64,000 nt of DNA from Nereocystis luetkeana (Eukaryota; Sar; Phaeophyceae; Laminariales; Laminariaceae), in assembly GCA_031213475.1 (NCBI GenBank), contig JARUPZ010000024.1, forward strand, positions 7,381,324 through 7,445,323, in the 5' to 3' direction. A program made the position numbers and the translations under genes. Of the stretch, positions 44,701 through 48,494 are shown piece by piece (positions within the stretch are counted from its first letter, which is position 1; the number at the start of each line of letters is the position of its first letter). Under the pieces are notes generated by a model that was not told where the DNA came from, did not search any database, and saw nothing but the letters and a program-made list of their open reading frames with translations.

Positions 44701-46482
44701 AGAACGATGTGTGTGTGTGTTTTTTTTGTATGACTCAACCCAATTTTTTTGCGAAAGGATAGTATATCGAAATCAGTAGCGCCCTTCCCCCCCCCCCCCC
44801 CCCCCCGCCGCCTGATGCCCTGCCTGCCGAGATATCAGAAGAAAAACAGACTCTGGAAGGTACCTGGTGTGATCACTAATTCTCCGTTTTTTTTCGCTGA
44901 CCGAAAGATAGTACCAGTACGAATTAAGGCAGCTCCTTGCCCCGCTCAGAACTGCAGTATCGATATTTTCGGGGGCAAACTACTTGTAACTAGTATCTGG
45001 ATTTTGTTTCGGTCGAGATGTTAATTGTTTGCTCCGTATTCCAATTTTTCACTGATCGGGAAATGCCATTGAGGCTGCATTTCTGCTCCTGCTCCCGCCC
45101 CGCCCCGCCCCGCCCCGCCCCCCCTCCCCTCCACCGCTTACTGGAAATTTTTGCTCCCTCCCCCCCTTCCTCCAATCCCCCTGAAGTCGATCTGGGGTTC
45201 TACTGTACTATCCACGATCGGCGTTGTTCATGTGAACATTTGTACGTACTCCCAGATTTCGCTGGCTGGAACAGGCTACGAATTTAGGCTGTCTTTGCCA
45301 TTTCTCGTTTCCCCCCCCCCCCCCCCCATACGATTACGGCGATGCATGATATCGAGTACACCTCTCCTATCGAGTACACCCCCCCCCGCCCCCCTCCCTC
45401 CCCCGCCCCCGCCGCCCCCCCCTCCGCCCCCTCACCGCTTCGTTCGCTCGAACCTTGATCTGGGGCGTTGGACAATATTGTTGCTCACAATCGACTCATT
45501 CGACGAAAGTGTTCCGACACCCGCATATGGGAAATCTTAGGCATGGTCGGCCTGAGAACGACCGTGACGGACCTGCCCCTGGGACTGATCACTAGCGTCA
45601 GCGAGAAGGGGAGCAACTGGAGCGCCGGCCAGAGGCAACTGCTCTGCATCGCCAGAGCCTTGGTGAACCAACCGGGGGTGCTGGTGTTTGATGAGGCGAC
45701 GGCGAACGTGTGAGCATGATCACAAAGCTGAAACAAATATTATCCACCGTCCTTTTTCTTTTTCTTTTTGGACATTCTTGCCCCTCCCCCCCCTCCCCCC
45801 TCCCCCCCCGTCCTATTACGGGGGGACCAGGGCCTACGATACACACAAAAACAATTCGCCAAATAGTTGGCTTCACGCAAAGGGGGCTAACGTTCCGCTT
45901 GTTTTTTTTTACCGAGAACTCTTCGTTTCACGAGGCTGTACACCCCACCGTGGTAAAAGTTCCGACGGGCGATTTTTCAGTCGATCTCGCGGAGGAGGTG
46001 TTTTTTTTTGTGACACACCTAAAAATTAAAAAGAAAAAAGAGGTGTTCAGACTAGTGAGATCATGTTAAACGCTTGATTCTTACCCACCTAACCATCTCG
46101 CCGAAGTTTACAAAATATGCCCTAGAAGGCAGGTTTTGTCGTTGTGAGTTTGACTCGCTCCGCGCTCGCGGGGGGGTGGGGGCGGTGGCTCGGTTTGCCT
46201 TCGGCGTATGTTTGTTTCAACAGGGATGCCGAGACGGACGGCATCATCCAAGAGCTTATTCGATCCCATCTCGGCGACGTGGCGGTGATCGTGATCGCTC
46301 ACCGCCTGGAAGACGTAATTTCCTGCCACCGGGTCGTCGTCATGAGCGCCGGGGCGGTGGCGGAGGAGGGCGCGCCATCGCAGCTCCTGGGAAACCCCGA
46401 CAGCATGCTGTCACGGCTCGCGCGAGAACTTGGCCCGAACCTTGCGCAAAAGCTGCGGGAGGAATGCGCCGCAGTTTGCTAG
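5497..46482 (+). CDS. ABCC: ABCC-type (MRP-like) full ABC transporter, 26 exons
   Basis: Spliced coding sequence of about 3987 nt (1328 aa), the usual length of short ABCC proteins that lack TMD0 (MRP4-like). Seen: an acidic N-terminus, then GWGSKLVFSWIQPVLDK (residues 71-87), the entry motif of ABCC proteins. TMD1 spans exons 3-7. NBD1 has Walker A GTIGSGKST (488-496), signature VSGGQ (593-597), Walker B VVLLDDP and H650. A Gly/Ala-rich linker follows (exons 13-14). TMD2 spans exons 15-22. NBD2 has Walker A GRTGSGKST (1110-1118), Q1158, signature SAGQ, Walker B VLVFDE (E1238) and H1269. NBD1 lacks the Q-loop glutamine (CPDSPW) and has Asp after the Walker B Asp, so NBD2 is probably the main hydrolytic site, as in other ABCC proteins. 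Expected role: ATP-driven export, at the plasma or vacuolar membrane, of organic anions or conjugates; the substrate is unknown. All 25 introns are GT-AG and phase-consistent. The stop is TAG at 46480-46482. Numbering follows the short form of exon 22; the long form adds 18 residues. Confidence 0.93.
5758..9215 (+). other. Intron 1 of the ABCC gene
   Basis: 3458 nt. It holds two TACCWGGTA words (5974 and 6961), the telomere-like run at 6379, and a 29-bp tandem pair at about 8759-8817 (CAATCCTTCATATATATC). No other gene was recognised. Confidence 0.75.
6150..6520. repeat. Degenerate CCATGG/GCCGTGG repeats with an interstitial telomere-like run
   Basis: In intron 1. Diffuse repeats of GATGGYATGCCGTGG and their complements surround GGGTTAGGGTTAGGG, which grades into GGGGTAGGGGTAGGG (6379-6412). 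Confidence 0.65.
9216..9349 (+). CDS. ABCC exon 2
   Basis: Acceptor TTGCAG, donor CG|GTGAGA, phase 0 in and phase 2 out. It encodes LLLPTDLTAAVLSERFQRAW and ALRALFFR, matching the cytosolic stretch before TM1 in ABCC proteins. It continues exon 1 in frame. Confidence 0.88.
9381..10047 (+). pseudogene. Possible decayed coding fragments in intron 2
   Basis: Stretches that look coding lie in different frames: AGGYFETVGSLFALVDDLYA (about 9415-9474), SRILADAGSAVSMGSFGEVV (about 9740-9800), and LERYHGVDDSALFLRAVEAE (about 9940-10000). I do not recognise the family. The frame changes suggest a dead insertion, but chance reading frames are a real alternative. Confidence 0.2.
10448..10653 (+). CDS. 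ABCC exon 3 (TM1-TM2)
   Basis: Acceptor CCGCAG; its first base completes the CGC split by intron 2. Encodes VFRLVTELAKISAPLLLREL (the 'PLLL' of ABCC TM1), then a hydrophobic TM2 containing VFLLALVLLQ. Donor G|GTGACG, phase 1 out. Confidence 0.9.
11479..11597 (+). CDS. ABCC exon 4
   Basis: Acceptor ATTCAG, donor CAG|GTGACA, phase 1 in and phase 0 out. Encodes VYDKSLRLSRAS then GQVLNFQ, the intracellular coupling region equivalent to 'YRKAL...GEIVNLMS' in the family. Confidence 0.88.
12690..12865 (+). CDS. ABCC exon 5 (TM3-TM4)
   Basis: Acceptor TTACAG, donor AG|GTGAGA, phase 2 out. Encodes FFHNLWAAPLTAAGCTLLLL and the TM4 stretch ALVGVAVIPVLIPLETW, matching 'iWsaPlqv...G.svlaGv..m....P'. Confidence 0.9.
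14099..14276 (+). CDS. ABCC exon 6
   Basis: Acceptor CTATAG; the first G completes the split AGG codon. Encodes SDARISLVGEIVDGIKTVKL, the highly conserved 'D.R..l..Eil.GIK..Kl' segment. Donor CAG|GTGAAA, phase 0. Confidence 0.9.
14713..14859 (+). CDS. ABCC exon 7 (TM5-TM6)
   Basis: 49 codons between acceptor GCCCAG and donor AAG|GTGAAA, phase 0 on both sides. Encodes SPIIVALATFSAYVLSG and LDAETAFTSLALFGTI, matching 'l.a..aF.slalf..l..P...lP' at the end of TMD1. Confidence 0.9.
14940..15060 (+). repeat. GGTGGTGAT-type microsatellite in intron 7
   Basis: An imperfect GGTGAT/GGTGGT array, about 100 nt, between exons 7 and 8. Confidence 0.8.
15210..15236 (+). CDS. ABCC exon 8 (27-nt micro-exon)
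   Basis: Nine codons, AVQLLADAK, between acceptor CGTACAG and donor AAG|GTTAGC, phase 0 on both sides. It supplies the 'l.qA.vS..Ri' sequence between TM6 and exon 9 (VSLQRLEQFLLE); without it the ABCC alignment has a gap here. Confidence 0.8.
16064..16217 (+). CDS. ABCC exon 9 (TMD1-NBD1 junction)
   Basis: Acceptor ACGCAG, donor G|GTAAGG, phase 0 in and phase 1 out. Encodes VSLQRLEQFLLESE, a variable loop, and IVMRNASFGPAAG at the start of NBD1. The usual aromatic A-loop tryptophan is not obvious. Confidence 0.88.
16621..16870 (+). CDS. ABCC exon 10 (NBD1 Walker A)
   Basis: Acceptor GTTGCAG, donor GG|GTGAGA, phase 2 out. Contains VIAGTIGSGKSTLLQGL (Walker A) and RVAFCPDSPWIVNASARDN. The family usually has 'vPQ' in the second motif; here CPD stands at that point, so the Q-loop glutamine is missing. 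Confidence 0.92.
16917..17065 (+). repeat. Two tandem copies of a ~75-bp dispersed repeat
   Basis: Both copies contain ACCATTGACCACG followed by CCCTTTCGAG-like sequence and sit after G-rich runs, in intron 10. A third copy is at about 43201-43273 in intron 24 (GACCATTGACCACGCATCCC). Confidence 0.7.
17803..17918 (+). CDS. ABCC exon 11
   Basis: Acceptor TCGTATAG, donor G|GTGGGA, phase 2 in and phase 1 out. Encodes SFDEALYRRCIAACALEEDF and EGDLTIIGAKG, matching 'Y..v..aCaL..Dl..lp.GD.t.IGekG' before the NBD1 signature. Confidence 0.88.
18638..18826 (+). mobile_element. Poly-C-associated dispersed repeat, diverged copy
   Basis: Shares GCGACTCGCCGAACACC, CAATGTCTGCCTGGTCGGTG and CTCCGTCCCGGCATTGTA with the family at 23868. 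It lies just 3' of an 18-nt C tract. Intron 11. Confidence 0.65.
18861..19051 (+). CDS. ABCC exon 12 (NBD1 signature, Walker B, H-loop)
   Basis: Acceptor CACCAG, donor CAG|GTTTGA, phase 0 out. Contains ITVSGGQKARLSLARAMYSG, VVLLDDPLSALD and VVMATHQRQ. The second Asp of LLDDP stands where a catalytic Glu sits in canonical sites, as is normal in ABCC NBD1. Confidence 0.93.
19180..19395 (-). mobile_element. Poly-C-associated dispersed repeat, reverse copy
   Basis: Reverse orientation: a G tract, then TCATGCATGGCCGTAGTCGT, and further on GCATCCTGCTAAGGACCGCT. Intron 12. No coding capacity. Confidence 0.65.
20243..20345. mobile_element. MITE of the GGGGGACC family
   Basis: TACGGGGGACCATAGTAAGT at the left, with a diverged right end (GTTCCCCCGTGC). 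Intron 12. Confidence 0.75.
21160..21350 (+). repeat. Poly-C tract and (GTT)n microsatellite in intron 12
   Basis: About 20 C at 21174-21194 and roughly ten GTT units at 21313-21343. A T tract (21626-21648) and another C tract (21701-21717) follow. Confidence 0.85.
21897..22025 (+). CDS. ABCC exon 13 (end of NBD1, linker)
   Basis: Acceptor TTTCAG, donor CAG|GTAAGG, 43 codons, phase 0. Encodes EEGCKVFVIGDGRLRAEEE, equivalent to 'd.iivl..G.i...G', then a Gly-rich tail. An internal GTATGT at 21976 would give phase 1 and break the frame into exon 14, so the later donor was chosen. Confidence 0.82.
22430..22675 (+). repeat. 15-bp satellite, GATCTATCTGTAGAT unit
   Basis: Tandem 15-bp units with few changes. 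The array resumes at 23031-23110 on the far side of the SINE, so the SINE split it. Related sequence is seen at 27655-27715. Confidence 0.85.
22676..23030 (+). mobile_element. tRNA-derived SINE inserted in the satellite
   Basis: Box A-like TGGTTCAAGTGG (about 22690) and box B-like GGGTTCGAGCCC, with a perfect 5-bp T stem (CTGGG/CCCAG). The acceptor stem does not pair, so it is not a functional tRNA. The body contains CCCCGGATCTGAGTTACGA, and the A-rich end is AAAAATAAATAAATGA. The same body is at about 58540-58745. Intron 13. Confidence 0.7.
23868..24088 (+). mobile_element. Poly-C-tailed dispersed repeat, good copy
   Basis: About 220 bp from GTCTCACAAGCGGTTC to CTATCGAGTACACCCCCCC. It contains GCAATGTCTGCCTGGTCGG and CCATGCATGAGATCGAGTAC. 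No open frame is conserved between copies. It ends in a C run, as several other copies do. Intron 13. Confidence 0.75.
24199..24291 (+). CDS. ABCC exon 14 (linker)
   Basis: 31 codons of low-complexity linker (GELAPGASRGASDEGAASPG then EELRVGKDKE). Acceptor GTGCAG, donor GAG|GTGATG, phase 0 on both sides. There is no conserved motif; it is supported by splice sites, phase, and the acidic linker usual between NBD1 and TMD2. Confidence 0.65.
24637..24780 (+). CDS. ABCC exon 15 (start of TMD2)
   Basis: 48 codons after acceptor TGCTAG; GGCGCAG at 24636-24642 is an alternative in-frame acceptor two codons later. Encodes EKGGVSMNVYGGYLKACG, matching 'e.G.Vs...Y..Yl.a.g', then TM7 (IVVTIALATSFLAQ). 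Donor CAG|GTGAGG. A 22-nt T tract precedes it. Confidence 0.88.
24863..24965. mobile_element. MITE of the GGGGGACC family
   Basis: Diverged left end (TACAGGCGACCATAGTAACT), right end GTCCCCCGTA, inner AAATATATAGATTTTTGTG. Intron 15. Confidence 0.7.
25013..25123. mobile_element. MITE of the GGGGGACC family with TACCAGGTA insert
   Basis: TACGGGGGGCCATATTAAAT to GATCCCCCGT. Against sister copies it carries an extra CCAGGTA at 25060-25066, in the inner ...CTA|TA... site. Intron 15. Confidence 0.75.
25586..25665 (+). CDS. ABCC exon 16
   Basis: Acceptor CCACAG, donor TG|GTGAGA, phase 2 out. Encodes VVDVSKEVVLAVWSDSPEGK, matching the 'd.wLs.Wsd' region after TM7, and YFLTW across the splice. Confidence 0.84.
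25674..25715 (+). repeat. Poly-C/CCCT tract in intron 16
   Basis: More than 20 C followed by CCCT units, a few bases after the exon 16 donor. A second C tract (25991-26008) and (GTGTGC)n (26095-26133) lie before exon 17. Confidence 0.85.
26143..26254 (+). CDS. ABCC exon 17 (TM8)
   Basis: Acceptor TTTCAG follows a GTGTGC microsatellite. Encodes YSAVCLAVMAMNLFRFF, VVCWLGLRGSETLH and RSLLQK, matching 'Y..l........l.......lhr.ll.'. Donor AAG|GTGCGC, phase 0. Confidence 0.88.
26645..26842 (-). mobile_element. Poly-C-associated dispersed repeat, reverse copy
   Basis: Starts GGGGGGGTGTACTC and contains GCATGGCCGTAGTCGTATGA and GGACGGAGCACGTCGGGTTT. Intron 17. Confidence 0.7.
27240..27341. mobile_element. 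MITE of the GGGGGACC family
   Basis: TACGGGGGACCATAGTTAAC at the left, TTAACTATGGCCCCCCGTA at the right; intron 17. No TACCWGGTA insertion. Confidence 0.8.
27968..28094 (+). CDS. ABCC exon 18
   Basis: Encodes VMGAPLPFFQVTESGRITSR and FSSDFDSIDLVIPASLSSF, matching 'i...pm.FFe.tp.Gri.nRfs.D...iD..lp'. The acceptor is GGGAAAG, preceded by a run of nine Gs and not by pyrimidines. No other AG nearby keeps the frame. Donor G|GTGATG, phase 1. Confidence 0.86.
28962..29086 (+). CDS. ABCC exon 19 (TM9-TM10)
   Basis: Acceptor GAGCAG, donor GAG|GTGAGG, phase 1 in and phase 0 out. Encodes GLTMLGAVGVVVGTSPAVLL and IAVAYYRIQRTYRMAAKE, matching 'lg..i.i....p......p...iY...q..y....re'. Confidence 0.88.
29490..29760 (+). 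mobile_element. Possible remains of an LTR-retrotransposon 5' end
   Basis: In intron 19: TATAAAAGG (29510-29518), then ATTGGTGCCG (about 29580), which resembles a primer-binding site (complement of a tRNA 3' CCA), then an open Gln/Ala-rich stretch (ADSQRRLAQQQAQAA). No second LTR or reverse transcriptase is visible. Weak. Confidence 0.2.
30147..30319 (+). CDS. ABCC exon 20
   Basis: Encodes LKRLDSSTKPPIFSHFEETL, DGLSSVQAYGIEDR and TWDATNR, a very conserved segment ('lkRld..trspi.shf.Etl.Gl..irAy'). The acceptor is ACAAAAG after a run of eight Gs. Donor AG|GTGGGT, phase 2. Confidence 0.92.
30381..30543 (+). repeat. (GAT)n microsatellite in intron 20
   Basis: About 160 nt of GAT with GAC and GAG variants, 62 bases after exon 20. 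The long Asp or Met frames through it are artefacts of the repeat. Confidence 0.95.
31772..31845 (+). repeat. (CCCT)n microsatellite in intron 20
   Basis: About 70 nt of CCCT units, about 40 bases before exon 21; it may serve as part of the pyrimidine tract. Confidence 0.9.
31886..31979 (+). CDS. ABCC exon 21 (TM11)
   Basis: Acceptor CATCAG, donor ATG|GTGAGC, phase 2 in and phase 0 out. Encodes RWLGIRLDFLGALVVFLAVL, matching 'NRWL.vRle..g...v...al'. Confidence 0.9.
32088..32290 (-). mobile_element. Poly-C-associated dispersed repeat, reverse copy
   Basis: Contains CCATGCGTGGCCGTCATCGT, GGACGGAGCACGTCGGGTTT and GCATCCTGCTAAGCACCGCT. Intron 21. Confidence 0.7.
32777..32840 (+). repeat. 10-bp tandem repeat TCGGGTCTGA
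   Basis: Three to four perfect units plus degenerate flanks in intron 21. Confidence 0.85.
32973..33089. mobile_element. MITE of the GGGGGACC family, diverged, with CACCTGGTA insert
   Basis: CACGGGGGACCGTAGTAAAT at the left; the right end is degraded. An extra CCTGGTA at 33037-33043 lies in the same inner site as the insert in the copy at 25013. Intron 21. Confidence 0.7.
33335..33560 (+). mobile_element. Poly-C-tailed dispersed repeat, full copy
   Basis: Closely matches the copy at 23868, from CGCCTCAAAAGCGGTTCTTG to CTATCGAGTACACCCCCCCC. It lies between two copies of one minisatellite segment. Confidence 0.75.
33829..34756. mobile_element. 928-bp element with ~90-bp inverted ends
   Basis: AGGGCAAATGCCAAAATCAG at the left pairs with the right end, whose complement begins AGGGTTTTTGCAAAACTCAG. 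Both ends carry CAGGTATACCTG and then a shared GCCAAAATC(A/T)GTTAC. No transposase frame is visible, so it is non-autonomous. It interrupts the minisatellite and carries a solo end of the 4240 foldback element plus a (CATG)n run at 34399-34418. Confidence 0.7.
35814..35954 (+). CDS. ABCC exon 22 (TM12)
   Basis: Acceptor CTCGTAG. Encodes VGLGLSYALTITRTLSFGVR and LENQFNSVERVQQFIGL, matching 'GLslsyal.lt..l.w.vr....lE..mnsvERi'. The donor chosen is GAG|GTGACG at 35954. A second in-frame donor, CAG|GTTTCG at 36008, would add 18 residues; the short form fits family spacing better. Confidence 0.85.
36529..36600 (+). repeat. Dispersed repeat with GGCGTTCTACGATAGAGG
   Basis: Homologous to the complement of 48670-48745. 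Ends in the palindrome GCTCCTCACTTGAGGAGC. Intron 22. Confidence 0.65.
36923..37023. mobile_element. MITE of the GGGGGACC family
   Basis: TACGGGGGACCCTAGTTAAT to ACTATGGTTCCCCGTA, intron 22, flanked by CTAT and ATAG. Confidence 0.8.
37393..37517 (+). CDS. ABCC exon 23 (entry to NBD2)
   Basis: Acceptor CGTCAG after a long T tract, donor AG|GTATTT, phase 2 out. Encodes IPKSWPSKGLEMRDVSARHR and ALSGVNLSVR, matching 'p..WP..G.i.f.nvs.rYr..lp..L.gis..i'. Confidence 0.86.
38463..38568. mobile_element. MITE of the GGGGGACC family
   Basis: TACGGGGAGGGGGCATAGTT to TAACTATGGTCCCCCGTA, intron 23. Sits about 400 bases before the exon 24 look-alike. Confidence 0.8.
38977..38998 (+). repeat. Partial copy of the exon 24 splice acceptor and start
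   Basis: 22 bases match 39474-39495 with one mismatch (CGAGGTGCGGAGAG shared exactly, then one change, then GGTTGG). The following Walker A codons are absent, so this copy cannot serve as the exon. Intron 23. Confidence 0.6.
39032..39056 (+). repeat. Poly-C tract in intron 23
   Basis: About 24 C followed by GCGGCCCCC. Further C tracts lie at 39196-39215 and 39271-39298. Confidence 0.95.
39213..39300 (+). mobile_element. Poly-C-tailed repeat, 3' part
   Basis: Only the last ~65 bases (CTATGGTCATATGACTACGG onward) plus a C tail of about 28. Confidence 0.75.
39305..39432 (+). mobile_element. Poly-C-tailed repeat, 3' half, second copy
   Basis: Starts near GTGGTCGGTGAAAACCCGAA and ends ATATCGAGTACACCCCCCC. 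In tandem with the preceding copy, just before exon 24. Confidence 0.7.
39478..39703 (+). CDS. ABCC exon 24 (NBD2 Walker A, Q-loop)
   Basis: Contains CGERVGICGRTGSGKSTLA, GSILVDGLDVEDVPL, and VVSQDAHLFSGNVREAVDP, with an intact Q-loop glutamine. The acceptor TTACGAG ends in GAG and not YAG, but its first base completes the Arg codon of exon 23. Donor CAG|GTACTA, phase 0. Confidence 0.93.
39720..40135 (+). repeat. 40-bp minisatellite with two alternating unit types
   Basis: Units begin CAGTAGGTCTGTTGG (type A) or CGCAAGGGTCTGTTGGCAG (type B), and A and B alternate from 39890 to 40090, giving an 80-bp higher-order period. Related units are at 41655-41800 and a diverged one at 43567. Intron 24. 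A MITE sits within it at 39751. Confidence 0.75.
39751..39830. mobile_element. Short MITE of the GGGGGACC family
   Basis: 80 bp, internally deleted, from TACGGGGGACCATACTAAGT to GATGCCCCGTA, inside the 40-bp minisatellite. Confidence 0.75.
41247..41377. mobile_element. MITE of the GGGGGACC family carrying four TACCWGGTA words
   Basis: 131 bp against the family's ~103. The extra length is mostly four seven-base blocks: CCTGGTA at 41261, CCAGGTA at 41303, and CCAGGTA-CCTGGTA in tandem at 41345-41358. Removing them restores the consensus joins ACCATA|GTTAAT and CCTA|TTAACT. Intron 24. Confidence 0.8.
41655..41805 (+). repeat. Second block of the 40-bp minisatellite
   Basis: Three to four diverged units (CAGTAGGTCTATTGGCGCAG and so on), ending at the MITE at 41810. 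About 1.5 kb of unrelated sequence separates it from the first block. Confidence 0.65.
41810..41916. mobile_element. Diverged MITE of the GGGGGACC family
   Basis: CACGAGGGAGACCGTAACAA at the left, TCTGACCCCCCGTA at the right; intron 24. Confidence 0.65.
42700..42775 (+). repeat. (GA)n-rich microsatellite in intron 24
   Basis: GAGAGA runs broken by an A tract and GATAGATAGA. Confidence 0.9.
43180..43200 (+). repeat. Poly-G tract
   Basis: About 20 G leading into the ACCATTGACCACG repeat (43201-43273). Confidence 0.95.
43628..43830 (-). mobile_element. Poly-C-associated dispersed repeat, reverse, with partial duplication
   Basis: Two copies of the G-run end (GGGGTGTACTCGATGCC at 43638 and GGGGGTGTATTCGATAGG at about 43693), then GGACGGAGCGTGTCGGGTTT. 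Intron 24. Confidence 0.7.
44199..44314. mobile_element. MITE of the GGGGGACC family, first of three in a row, with TACTGGTA insert
   Basis: CACGGGGGACCATA at the left followed by CTGGTA and GTAAGTAGGAC. The extra CTGGTA lies in the same site as CCTGGTA in the 41247 copy. Right end CCCCCCCGTA. Confidence 0.75.
44321..44420. mobile_element. MITE of the GGGGGACC family, second of three
   Basis: Lacks the outer G run (starts CGAGACCATAGTAAATAGG) and ends TTGTCCCCAGTAA. Confidence 0.7.
44439..44543. mobile_element. MITE of the GGGGGACC family, third of three
   Basis: TACGGGGGACCAATTTAAAT to TTATGGCCCCCTGTA. Confidence 0.75.
44788..44807 (+). repeat. Poly-C tract in intron 24
   Basis: About 20 C. 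Further C-rich sequence at 45110-45180 and 45310-45330 precedes exon 25. Confidence 0.95.
45325..45440 (+). mobile_element. Poly-C-tailed repeat fragment and C-rich tract before exon 25
   Basis: TACGATTACGGCGATGCATG, then CTATCGAGTACACCCCCCC and about 50 bases of CCCCTCC-type sequence. Confidence 0.7.
45510..45709 (+). CDS. ABCC exon 25 (NBD2 signature, Walker B)
   Basis: Encodes CSDTRIWEILGMVGLRTTV, then NWSAGQRQLLCIARALVNQ and VLVFDEATANV. The signature is SAGQ where the family usually has SVGQ. The Walker B Glu is present. The acceptor is CGAAAG. Donor GT|GTGAGC, phase 2. Confidence 0.93.
45817..45856. mobile_element. Truncated MITE end, GGGGGACC family
   Basis: TACGGGGGGACCAGGGCCTACG then ACACACAAAAAC; no right end. 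Intron 25. Confidence 0.55.
46224..46482 (+). CDS. ABCC exon 26 (NBD2 H-loop, C-terminus, stop)
   Basis: Acceptor CAACAG; the first G completes the Val codon before the D-loop Asp. Encodes VDAETDGIIQELIRSH, VIVIAHRLEDVISCHRVVVM (H-loop His) and GAVAEEGAPSQLL. It ends AAVC then TAG. Confidence 0.93.
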
Positions 46483-46496
46483 GAACAGTTTATTTC

Positions 46497-46497
<1 letters not shown>

Positions 46498-46530
<33 letters not shown>
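46498..46530 (+). repeat. (CAG)n microsatellite in the presumed 3' UTR
   Basis: About ten uninterrupted CAG units starting 16 bases after the ABCC stop codon. It is outside the coding frame. Confidence 0.9.
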
Positions 46531-46531
<1 letters not shown>

Positions 46532-48494
46532 TGACGCGTGCTACTCGTGCGACGGGGTACAGGTTACCCTACGACAGAGGCATGCCTTATGCCTGGTAGC
46601 ACTGTTTAGCCATTTTTTTGTCACTGGGACTGATCGGGCTTCTCGACCGAGGAACTCCCCAAACAAGGCATGTGGCCTATCGTTTTCATTTATGCAAATG
46701 TGTTTGTGGGTGTAGGCTCGTGGGCCATGCGGATTGACCGTTGATCGAGTGGTAACGTTTTCAGGACAGCGCAGTCGTTTTTAGTAAGCTTTGGAGACAA
46801 CCTGCTTATAAAATTTGTGTGGATTTTCCCCAAAAGCGGGGCTGCAATTCTAAATGGGGGTTAAGCGCACCCGTTTCCCCCCCCCAAAAAACCCTTTCTC
46901 ATAATAGGATAAGCAAAGATAAGAGCTTTTTCAAGCGGGGAAAACGTCCCTGAGGAAGCTCGGAGGTTCGCCCCCTATGCCCTGCTCGTAGGAAGCTCGG
47001 AGGTTCGCCCCCTATGCCCTACTCGTATTAGGCGTTGGGGCCACGTACCGCGTTTTGGCGACCACTATTAATTGTTATGATCGCGAGTAAGGGAAGTGCT
47101 ACTGTGTACGTACACAATCTCGTCGGAGTACGCTGCAGTGTTTCAAGCGTGCTGCGATGGGAGCACCTTTTGTTTCGATTTTATGGTGAAAAACCCGTTA
47201 TTTCTGATCACGCGTGAACCGGGTTTTCTTAGGCCGTTTTTTGTTTTTCAGATATCAGTTTGTGGTTCTACAAAAAATTGCTCCTCGTGGCAAGACCTGC
47301 TGAGCATCTGGGATCTTTTAATTCATCTTTTTCTTTTGCGCTTGGTTCATTCAGCTGCTACTCCCAAAAACAGGATTGTGGGTGGGGTAGATATGGAGGT
47401 CCTCTAGTATAATCGAGTGGGAAGAGCCAGCAGAAAGTTTGGGTGATCTGCGCATCGTTTAACCGTATGGTCATAATGGAATACTATCCTAGGGGTAGCA
47501 CGGTGGCTTCATCGGGTTTTAAGCTTGCATTTTTGTCTACAGTGCTACAAAGAAACAAAACTGAGGTGGAGGCATATCGCTCCTGAAGTAGGGGGGGGCG
47601 CGGGGGTGGTCGGAACAAATTACTGCTGGCGAAAGCACTACCGTTACATACTGTGGCAAGCATCGGCTGTATACAGATCGTATATATGCTGTCCCGGCGT
47701 TGCGCAAGGGCTGGGCCCATATACATTAGAGCACACGACACTGCTGTGACAGACGGGTGCACGCATTTCTCGAGCGCTTGGGCAGTGCTGCGGCGGCAAC
47801 AGGTTCTTCGGGACCAATGCTCACCGTACGCACAAGGTTCGAGCGGGTGTGGCAGTCGGGCGGTCCGGGCCTGAGAGCAGGCCGCGGCTGGAGAGCTCAA
47901 CACGGACAGGGTGTCGCGGTGTGTTCGGGGTTTCGCCTGGCTCGAGGGGAGGACCCGGGTTGGCTTCGAAGCTCCGAAGCACGAAGCCTGGTGCTCGACA
48001 CAAACGGTTGATATTTTCCTGCGATGCATGTTTTGCGGGGGGTCTGTTCATTTTTTTTTGTTTGTCGTCGCCATGGTGAAAACAACGTGGCGGTTGGGCG
48101 ATCGTGTTTCCCGCCGAACGGCTGCTTCGTGTTTGGTGTTGTCCCTGTGCAGCCGGCGGGCGGCTTCGGGAGGAGTGGGATGCACACCGCATGGCGCCGG
48201 ACAGTGAACGGCTGGGAGGAAGGAGGTTCCTCGGGCGCCTTCCATGTTGAAAGGAGTGCAGGCAGCACGTTTGGTCCTAACCATTTCCTCTCGCTCGCTT
48301 TGATGAGGGGGCTTCCGAGCAAAACGAACAAAACTATCCCAACAATTGTTTTGTATTTTTATTGTTTCACCATGTTTTAGTCGATACAGTCAGCCCCCCC
48401 CCCTGTAAGGCCGTGGGATTGATTGCCCCTCGGGTTGAACGTACAATTTTCTTGGATTCCGTTGTTTGGGTGACTTAATCGTGAATTGCTAACA
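46531..48494. other. 3' flank and intergenic DNA, no second gene recognised
   Basis: No canonical AATAAA was found close to the stop. A 37-bp tandem pair (AGGAAGCTCGGAGGTTCGCC) lies at 46953-47026. The open frame of 181 codons at 47484-48029 on the minus strand has no motif I recognise. Confidence 0.45.
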
